14,889 nucleotides of DNA from positions 614,116 to 629,004 of the forward strand of contig NW_003101657.1 in assembly GCF_000003855.2 (NCBI RefSeq), in the 5' to 3' direction. Below are positions 8,567 to 14,889 of the stretch, in pieces. Positions within the stretch are counted from its first letter, which is position 1. The number at the start of each line of letters is the position of its first letter. A model generated the notes under the pieces. The model was not told the origin of the DNA. It saw only the letters and a list, made by a program, of their open reading frames with translations, and made no database searches. This stretch comes from Blastomyces gilchristii SLH14081 (lineage: Eukaryota > Ascomycota > Eurotiomycetes > Onygenales > Ajellomycetaceae). The translations under genes and the position numbers were made by a program.

Positions 8567-8824
8567 TATAAGAAATCTCACTTCTTATAGATTGTTTATC
8601 TCTATTTCTATCTCTCATGTAATTAATAGAGTTAGCAGCCCTTGGCTACACACAACTATATAGACTGGAGTTTGTGAATACTATTTATAACTCAGCTTGA
8701 ATGCTATTATACATTTAATCTCTACATTTTATCTTTCTATCATGAATACTTCTAGTAGTTAACAGTACATATCACGCCAAGCTGCAAACACCTGAATAAT
8801 CGCCTGCGAGCTCTTATTCTTACA
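8567..8824 (+). repeat. 3' LTR of the chromovirus
   Basis: 258-bp direct repeat of 1180-1436. It begins TATAAGAA (TG mutated to TA) and ends TTCTTACA. Its first 80 bases, facing the element interior, are mutated relative to the 5' LTR (CC to TC, CG to CA, GG to AG). Its last 60 bases, facing outward, keep CG and CC steps that the 5' LTR has lost (for example CACGCC and CGCCTGCGAG at about 8773-8810). Confidence 0.9.
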
Positions 8825-8829
8825 GTTGA
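8825..8829. repeat. Chromovirus target-site duplication, right copy
   Basis: GTTGA directly after the 3' LTR; partner of GTTAA at 1175-1179. Confidence 0.75.
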
Positions 8830-9410
8830 TCAGACTTGTTAACTAAATTTATTGAATGCTTAAAAGTTTATTTAACTAGTTTATCTGCTCTTACTGCTCT
8901 TATGCATTCTGAGTTCTATCAGAGATGATATGCATTGAAGTCTTCTGCAATTATAGAGTTTTTGAAGAGAGTTATATTCAAAAATCCTCTATCAATTATT
9001 CAGGTATTGTTGTTTTTCTTCAATAACTTTTCATTATAGATATTTATGAGTTGAATAGTATCAAACTCATTCTCTTTATCTATAATATCACTCACTAGAA
9101 TATCAGAGTCAGATATGATATCAAATCTCAGATTAAATTAATATCTTGATCTTTTTCTCTCATAGATCACTACTCTTAATTTTATCTAAGATTTTTCAGA
9201 AAGAAAGCAGTAATAGCTTGAATGAGAAATGATATACTTTTACTCAGTATCAAAGTTTGATTCTTGAAGAAGTACAAAGTCAACTTTTTATTCAAATACA
9301 ATCTGAAGATAAGAATAAATGTAATTTGAGTTTCTATTCACATTGTTTTGAATAAATGTGATTTTTAAAGAGTTTTTAAACTTTTTTTGTTATTTTTGTT
9401 GCATATTCAT
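8825..9410 (-). pseudogene. LINE ORF2 N-terminus: APE-type endonuclease, 5' half
   Basis: Start of LINE ORF2, the apurinic-endonuclease-like domain that nicks target DNA to prime reverse transcription. An ATG at 9410 begins a frame with the typical opening (TFIQNNVNRNSN, near 9350). It continues to VLLQES, whose catalytic Glu is near 9261-9263, and to EDFNAY (8928-8945), the family's GDFNAHH block with Gly changed to Glu and His to Tyr. All three motifs are in one frame. The expected Trp after that block is a stop. The domain is cut at 8825 by the chromovirus; its remainder is at 1179 downward. Joining the halves leaves a one-base register offset, so a small indel lies near the insertion point. 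Confidence 0.85.
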
Positions 9411-9559
9411 ACTAAAAGAGAGTGAAGATAGAGTAAAATCTAATCACTATCATCAGATAGTAGATTATAACTATTTTAAAAGACAGGAATCTCAACTGCT
9501 TACATTCTATCTAGCTTATCATCAGAGTCACTTCTCAATTCTTTAATCTTAACAGATAT

Positions 9560-10195
9560 TTGAGGATTCAAATTCTGTTTACATTTAGCTGAAGAATTGA
9601 AGTTTGAAGATTTATATAGTTAAGAGTTTCTTCTTTTTAAGCTTGCAGTTGCAGATTTACTGACTTGACTTTTCTCTTCAGTTTTAGATTTGCTTTAAAC
9701 TTCATCTTTTCTTCAGTTCTTCTGAGTTCTTGAAGTAAATACACATTCTTTTAAGCTAGATGCATGTTTTTTTATATAATTGAAGCACTTAAGCAGAGTA
9801 TACTAACATATTTCATCTCTTTTTAAGCATGTTTCATATTTATACTCACTAGTTTTGTAATCTCTAGCATAGAATGCGCATTTTGAGTCTCTGAAACAAG
9901 AGATTGCAAAGTGTTCATATCTTTGACAGTTTGAACACTGTGTTTGAGCTTTGAGATTCATTCTTGAATCTTTGTATTCATGAACTCTCATTTTCAAACC
10001 TGCCACTCTTACTTCAGAGATTCTTGATTATTCAAGTGTCTTTATATATACTAGAACAGAGGCATTTCTTCTACTCTGTCTGAACTCAATTTCATTAAGT
10101 CATACGGACTCTTTTCTCAGTTGAATAGAATTGTATTCTTCTAATTCATTTTTGAGAAGTAGCCTTTCTTTCTCACACTATCAATATAAAAGACT
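9560..10195 (-). pseudogene. LINE ORF1 (gag-like) C-terminal half with zinc knuckles
   Basis: Remnant of the LINE nucleic-acid-binding ORF1 protein, which coats the element RNA. The clearest part is 9803-10006, where CSNCQRYEHFAISC is an intact CX2CX4HX4C zinc knuckle. A second Cys/His motif follows, in which expected Cys and His positions are Tyr (CAFYARDY and EYKYETC). These fit TGT-to-TAT and CAT-to-TAT transitions. Upstream, to about 10190, the same frame carries a segment resembling the RNA-recognition-like region that precedes the knuckles in Tad ORF1 (ending RVAGLKMRVHEY). Downstream is a Lys/Ser-rich tail with stops. The N-terminal part is missing: the sequence switches to a plus-strand LINE near 10200. 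The lower boundary is approximate. Confidence 0.75.
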
Positions 10196-10221
10196 CTATT
10201 CTGATTTAGTCAGATAGCTCA

Positions 10222-11013
10222 AAAAATGAGAGTTTAAACAGATTAGATGCAGACATTGCTTATACTGAAGATAATATCAATTTCATCTCAGATTTCTGAA
10301 ATTTAAGCTGTGAATCTGAAGTCTTTGATGCTGAAATATTTACAATAGTAAAAGCTTTCAAACTTATTAAGATAAAATCTTATAAAAGAGGAAATCACTT
10401 GAAAGAGATATGAATATTCTCTGATAGTCAAGCTACTTTGAAAAGACTTAAAAATAGTCACATTTATAATAATCAAATGAATCTTGAACTGATTTTAAAT
10501 TCTGTTATAAAGTTTCAAAAGAGAAGATTATTAAAACTGATAATTCATTTACACTGAGTTCCTGCTTATATAAATATTCATGGCAATGAATTGGCTGATT
10601 CAGCAGCTAAAAAGAGCTTAGAATTAAGCAGATCTATTCAAAAAACAGTGTTCTGATCTTTTATAAAGAGAAAGATAAAAGAATCTTATTTAAACAAGTG
10701 AAATGAAAGCTGATAGAAACAAAAGAAGAGTATACATTATTCAAGATTTGATCATAGATTTGATTTAACAGAATGCTCATTCTGCAATGTAAATGAAAAT
10801 TCTGAGTATATTGTAGTATATTGTACATTATATAATAGTCTCAGAGTCAGATTGAAAGAGAAGTACAATTTAAATCAATTAAATATGAGATTCTTATTCT
10901 CAACTGAGATGGGAAGTAAATATTTACTAGACTTTCTATCAGAAACTCAAGCAGTTATAAGAAAACAGCTGAATTCAGAAGTATCTGAATATGAAGAGAT
11001 GGAAATTGATTGA
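10222..11013 (+). pseudogene. LINE ORF2 C-terminus: RNase H and Cys/His tail
   Basis: The end of LINE ORF2. RNase H motifs lie in one frame: IAYTEDNIN (family 'YTDGS' block, first acidic residue), FDAEIFTIVKAF (Glu), IFSDSQATLKRL (Asp) and IHGNELADSAAKK (final Asp near 10593). Stops sit at probable Trp positions (one before VPAYIN). Residues between the first two motifs are fewer than usual, so a small deletion there is possible. After RNase H comes ECSFCNVNENSEYIVVYCTLYN, a C-X2-C...C motif as at the C-terminus of Tad ORF2, with the expected His read as Tyr. The frame ends at TGA 11011-11013 after EYEEMEID, matching the other copy's end. Confidence 0.85.
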
Positions 11014-11311
11014 ATATAGTGTGTTAAAACAGCTATACACTATATATTAATAATTTTAATTTATTATAGTCTCTCTTTACTTTACCTTTTCTTTTTTGTT
11101 CTTTGCTATCTATCTATTTAATGTGTCTATCTTTAAGACTGTATTCTCTTTTCTTTTATCATGATATTATCAAATGATTTGAAAGTATCAGAAGGTGTTA
11201 AAATGCTGCAATTTGTAAACAGTTTTTATATTCTGAGCTGAAATTTTCTGATTTTACATATCTGAAATTGATAAATGTATAATAGTTAACTTTATAGATA
11301 TAGGAAAAACC

Positions 11312-11400
11312 CTGAGAACTAAAAGTTCTTAGATAGATATCATAGTCTCCGACTATATACATCTATAAATGAAGAATAATAATAAGAATAATAATAATAA
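11312..11400 (+). other. LINE 3' UTR hairpins and (AAT)n tail
   Basis: The hairpin CTGAGAACT-AAA-AGTTCTTAG (11312-11332) is followed by a second, imperfect stem around 11333-11366 (TAGATATCATAGTC against GACTATATACATCTA). The tail GAAGAATAATAATAAG... runs to 11400. The other copy has the same elements with better pairing. In LINEs of this kind the 3' end is recognised by the element's RT; that role here is inferred. Confidence 0.65.
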
Positions 11401-13827
11401 CTCTGAAGTTTCATCTCATACACATATAAATATCTGCTTTAATCACTGATTTCTGCACTTTCTCTCTTTTTTCTTCATTAATGTTTTTCACTTTTGTTAT
11501 ATAAGATCTATATATTAATACTGATTCTTTCAGCGTAGATCTCTTACACTTTGCATGTTTTTTTAATGATTAGTCTCAGTGAGATTCATGTTAAGAAATG
11601 TAGAAGACTAGATTAAATAAGATTAAATATGCAATTTATAATCTCACTAATCAGTCTAATTGCAGTTTTAATATTTTATAACTTCTTCAATATTTTTTTA
11701 ATGTTTACAGATTTCAGATTTGAAATTGTTTGCTATGAAGATAAATATTCAACATATATTTATTTTATTATCTCTCTATATATTAGAGAAAAACTAACTT
11801 TTCCGTGCAAAAAACGCTGTAATGTGACATCACGTGCACCTTATTAAAAATTCATGAATATGTAGTAATGACTGTTATTTATCTATTCTCTACTATCATC
11901 ACCGCCTGTAACACTCTCTAGTACTCTCTATCACTTTCACTTCATACTCTACTTTTATCTTATCACTTACTCTTATCATCTGTATTTTCTCTATCTAGAC
12001 TGACCGGTGAGATCAAGAATTTTACATTTAATATCATTTAATCAGATCTTATACATTTCTTGATATGAGTTCTATCAGAATCAAGTATTAAAAAAATTCA
12101 AAAATGAATTATTTCTGAGAGAAATAATATGAAAAATGATCAGATTTAATTCAAGAACAGTGAAATAAGAGTAATTTCTCAGAATAAACTGTGAAAGATG
12201 ATTATTCATTCAAAATCAGAATGAGACTGAGACTGAGAATTAAATTCAGTCTCATTTAGTTTATTCAGTGATTACTTATATAATCAGAATTTGATAACAA
12301 TTATTGATAATAGTTATGAAATAACTAAATACATTCTTATGTAAGTGTATTCTTTACTTTCTTATGAAAACTACACTTCGCTGATATACTGTGATCAGAG
12401 GTATTAAACTGTCTAATAATTTCATTATTTTATAATCATGAATTTCTTGATTATTTCTTCTTATAATTGTTCTTAGTAATAATAATAAATATCTCAGCTT
12501 GAGTTGAACTTTCACTTTATTCTCATCTCTACTAATGAAATTATCAGCATATTACGTGTTATCAGTACAACAGTTGAATATATACTCTTAATAATTTTTC
12601 ATAACTCTAGAATTAATTTAATGTGTAAATTCATTGAATTATTTTGAAGATAGTAATGAAATTCAGTTTTACAAGTATATAGTTTTACCTGATTTTCAGT
12701 TATAATCAATGTATATAAGTTCTGTTTCAAAGTTAGTATTATAGTTCTATGTAATATAAAGTGTTATCAAAGATTATTACTTACTAAATAATTATATTTC
12801 ACTGTCTTTATATCTCTAATATCTACTTATTCAAATCTGTGATAGTTAGTATTATAGTGATCTCAGACTAATATGATATATAAGTCTCATTTCTTCTCTA
12901 TTCAATCTTGAGAAGTGTAGATATTAACTTGATAGAAGAGATTTAGTCAAGCTACTACAGTATAGTACTCTGTAAAAGAGTATTCAGTTTTACTGTAATA
13001 ATATACTAGTTTATTTCTTGCAGTAATAATAGTATGTGCTATAGTATTATTTCAGACTGAATTTCTTTTTAAGTGATTCAACTGCTTCTCAAGATAAGTA
13101 AATAAACTGTTATATACTTATCAGACTGACTGCAGCATTGATGTATAAGTAATTAAAACTGTCTTTATTATCTTATAAAACTGAAATAGTAAATCAATTA
13201 CATATTTCAACTGAGTTCACTTCATATCAGAAAGTTTCAATATCTGAATCTTTTTTCAATTAGAGTGTTATACTTACTAATCAATCATCTGATATAATCA
13301 AAAAGTCTAAATAGTTATCTTATATATTAAACTTCACTATATTCTTACATTCTGTATTATATTCAGTGATGTGACTGATTTATTTATTTATTAACTATCA
13401 TGAAAGTATTATTATTATTTAGAGAAGGTACAAATTATATTAGCAATGTTTCAAATCTGTGATATTTAAATTATTAGTCAATCTATTTAAAATTAACAGT
13501 AGTATTATCAAAAAGTGTTATTAAGAAGGAATATTAAAAAGTATTATTAAAAAACATTATCTTTTATAACATGAATGTAAAGGTTACTTGAGTAATCACT
13601 TTTATCTCATTCTCATCTCAAGAATTAGTTATCTTATTATTCTTCATCTTAATGTTAAGATTCTTTATCAGTGTTTATATTATAAGTTAAATCACATGAG
13701 TAATACAGAGAATATAACTGTATTTATCATTTCAGCAATACAAAGTTAATTTTTACTTCAAGCTCTTCATTATAGTGTAGTTATTCATAGTATTATTAGT
13801 TATAATTATAAGAAGACTGAAACTAAT
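11401..13827. other. AT-rich sequence between two LINE tails, no gene seen
   Basis: About 2.4 kb with no coding frame I can support; the longest open stretch (11629-11847) is low-complexity and unlike any family I know. A less AT-rich patch at about 11800-12010 holds several CpG steps and the motif TGACATCACGTG. An 11-bp inverted repeat sits at 12220-12256. From 12300 on the sequence is TAATA/TTATT-rich, with short dispersed repeats such as CAAATCTGTGATA at 12833 and 13452. It probably consists of decayed repeats plus host spacer. Confidence 0.6.
12220..12256. repeat. 11-bp perfect inverted repeat
   Basis: AATGAGACTGA (12220-12230) and TCAGTCTCATT (12246-12256) form a perfect stem around a 15-base loop. 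There is no T-run after it and no neighbouring gene, so a terminator role is not supported. Confidence 0.6.
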
Positions 13828-13857
13828 ATTATTATTATTATTATTATTCTTCAATTA

Positions 13858-13911
13858 TAGATGTATACAGTCAGAGACTATAACATCTACCTGAGAACTT
13901 TTAGTTCTCAG
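13858..13911 (-). other. LINE 3' UTR hairpins, second copy
   Basis: The perfect hairpin CTGAGAACT/AGTTCTCAG (13891-13911, 9-bp stem, 3-nt loop) lies next to a long stem at 13858-13889. That stem pairs TAGATGT with ACATCTA and then, past a one-base bulge, an inner stem with a 3-nt loop. Both sit directly before the tail, in the same order as in the other copy. Confidence 0.65.
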
Positions 13912-14207
13912 GGTTTTTCCTATATCTATAAAGTGAACTATTATACATTCATCAATTTCAGATGTGTAAAATCAGAAAATTCCAGTTCAGAATACAAAAA
14001 CTGTTTACAAATTACAGTATTTTAACATCTTTTGATACTTTGAAATCATTTGACAATATCATGACAAAAGAAAAGAGAACACAGTCTTAAAGAGAGACAC
14101 ATTAAATAGATAGATAAAAAAGAATATAAAGGAAAAGTAAAGTAAAGAGAGACTGTAATAAAACAAATTATTAAAAAATAGTATATAGCTGTTTTAACAG
14201 ACTATAT

Positions 14208-14889
14208 TCAATCAATTTCCTCCTCTTCATATTCAGATATTTCTGAATTTAGTCATTTTCTTGTAGCTGCTTGAGTTTCTGATAGAAAGTCTATTAAGTA
14301 TTTAATTCCTATCTCAGTTGAGAATAAGAATCTCATATTTAATTGATTTAGATTATACTTCTCTTTCAATCTGACTCTGAGACTATTGTATAAGGCACAG
14401 TGTATTACAATATACTCAGAATTCTCATTTGCATTGCAGAATAAGTATTCTATTGAATCAAATCTATCATCAAATCTTTTTATATAAGATTTGAAATAAT
14501 CATGTTCTAGTTTCAGCTGTATTATCAATGAGAATATTTTCTTTTTACATTTGATTAAACAAGATTTTCACTTGAGTTTTGTTTCAAATCTTGAATAATG
14601 TATACTCTTCTTTTGTTTCTGTCAGCTTTTATTTCACTTATCTAAACAAGATTCTTTTATCTTTCTCTTTATAAAAGATCAGAACACAATTCTTTGAATA
14701 GATCTGCTTAATTCTGAACTCTTTTTTACAGCTGAATCAGTCAATTCATTGTCATGAATATTTATATAAGTAAGAACTCAGTGTAGATAAATTATCAGCT
14801 TTGATATTCTTCTCTTTTAAATTTTCATAACAGAGTTTAAAATCAGTTCAAGATTCATTTGATCATTATGAATCTGACTATTTCTAAGT
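14208..14889 (-). pseudogene. LINE ORF2 C-terminus, second copy: RNase H end and Cys/His tail
   Basis: Minus-strand reading gives the end of RNase H with HDNELTDSAVKK (the HGNELADSA block with Gly changed to Asp), SELSRSIQ and a linker. Then comes the open stretch 14528-14253 with YLFCNANENSEYIVIHCALYN. Here the His of the Cys/His tail is intact (VIHC), whereas the plus-strand copy has Tyr. The frame closes at TGA (14210-14208) after an Asp/Glu-rich end. It includes the 38 codons missing from the other copy, between RFETK and the second RFD. Confidence 0.85.

Larger units (their letters stand above)
1180..8824 (+). mobile_element. Ty3/gypsy chromovirus (LTR retrotransposon), complete but RIP-inactivated
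   Basis: Full-length LTR element of about 7.6 kb (about 7.25 kb without the SINE inserted in it). It is bounded by 257/258-bp LTRs and a 5-bp target duplication inside a LINE endonuclease gene. Domains in order are gag with zinc knuckle, protease, RT, RNase H, integrase and chromodomain. RT before integrase plus a C-terminal chromodomain defines the chromovirus branch of Ty3/gypsy. Every recognised domain lies in the same plus-strand frame (codon starts = 2 mod 3) from 1553 to about 6340, so the original was probably one Gag-Pol polyprotein. Dozens of stops and loss of catalytic Asp residues make it non-functional. CpG is essentially absent from the internal region apart from the SINE. Confidence 0.93.
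1..10200 (-). mobile_element. Tad/I-like LINE, RIP-degraded, split by a chromovirus
   Basis: Non-LTR retrotransposon read on the minus strand. It is in two pieces, 8825 to about 10200 (5' side: ORF1 zinc knuckles, ORF2 start, endonuclease) and 1-1179 (end of endonuclease, start of reverse transcriptase). The chromovirus at 1180-8824 is inserted between them. The domain order ORF1 knuckles, APE endonuclease, RT is that of Tad/I-type LINEs common in ascomycetes. The 5' end is truncated near 10200, where a plus-strand LINE 3' end begins; the 3' part continues left of position 1. Frames are mostly preserved but carry stops at former Trp, Arg and Gln codons, so the copy is dead. The family assignment is from domain order and motifs, not from a database search. 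Confidence 0.85.
10205..11400 (+). mobile_element. LINE 3' end (plus strand), 5'-truncated or inverted
   Basis: Plus-strand 3' portion of a Tad/I-like LINE: RNase H, a C-terminal Cys/His motif, a 3' UTR with hairpins and an (AAT)n tail at 11375-11400. The same 3' end occurs on the minus strand at 13828-14889. The left boundary is near 10200, where minus-strand LINE ORF1 begins. It may be a separate truncated insertion or the un-inverted 3' part of the same LINE. Relative to the other copy it carries a 114-bp in-frame deletion at 10744. Confidence 0.85.
13828..14889 (-). mobile_element. LINE 3' end (minus strand), second copy, runs off the window
   Basis: Minus-strand copy of the same LINE 3' end as 10205-11400. 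It starts at its 3' tail (seven ATT units, 13828-13848) and extends past 14889, where it still matches the plus-strand copy around 10450. It lacks the 114-bp deletion, so it shows the fuller structure of this part of ORF2. The two copies form an inverted repeat with arms of about 1 kb. Confidence 0.88.

Noticed and set aside
9358..9546. Plus-strand open frame
   Set aside because: Antisense to the start of LINE ORF2.
11629..11847. 72-codon plus-strand open frame
   Set aside because: AT-driven, Phe/Ile/Tyr-rich, no homolog recognised and no supporting context.
13510..13560. Tandem repeat or CRISPR-like array
   Set aside because: Only two imperfect copies of an AAAAAGTRTTATTAA phrase in simple AT-rich sequence; no regular spacers.
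1..14889. Mitochondrial or plasmid origin because of high AT content
   Set aside because: Nested Tad-like LINE, chromovirus and pol III SINE with target duplications are nuclear, and the AT bias comes from directional C-to-T/G-to-A change.

Overview
This window looks like a piece of filamentous ascomycete (Pezizomycotina) genome from a gene-free, AT-rich compartment made of retrotransposons. Three things point there: a Tad/I-like LINE with APE endonuclease, a Ty3/gypsy chromovirus with a C-terminal chromodomain, and heavy C-to-T/G-to-A decay that turns Trp codons into stops without breaking the reading frames. That decay is the signature of repeat-induced point mutation (RIP) or a similar process. 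I found no host gene, no functional RNA gene and no CRISPR array. No species can be named from the sequence.

Layout. Positions 1-1179 and 8825 to about 10200 are two halves of one minus-strand LINE. The right half carries the ORF1 zinc knuckles and the start of ORF2 endonuclease; the left half carries the end of the endonuclease and the start of the reverse transcriptase, which runs off the window. A complete but dead chromovirus (1180-8824) splits the LINE inside the endonuclease. It has 257/258-bp LTRs with TG...CA ends and a 5-bp target duplication (GTTAA/GTTGA, differing by one RIP-type change). Its gag, protease, RT, RNase H, integrase and chromodomain all lie in a single plus-strand frame. 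Inside its 3' region sits a young, unmutated minus-strand SINE (about 6603-6978) with a tRNA-like head, a (TAA)n tail and an exact 15-bp target duplication.

From about 10205 to 11400 there is a plus-strand LINE 3' end (RNase H, C-terminal Cys/His motif, 3' UTR hairpins, (AAT)n tail). A second copy of the same 3' end lies on the minus strand at 13828-14889 and leaves the window. The two face each other tail to tail across about 2.4 kb of AT-rich sequence with no recognisable gene.

How the parts relate. The LINE inserted first, the chromovirus jumped into it, and both were mutated. The SINE then arrived, or was spared because it is short. Its tail resembles the LINE 3' end, so a LINE of this type may have mobilised it. 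The most interesting points are the mutation pattern (CpC/GpG and CpG almost gone while CpA and CpT remain), the mirror-image mutation gradient across the two LTRs, the intact SINE, the unexplained 1.6-2.1 kb between chromodomain and 3' LTR, and the inverted junction at about 10200.
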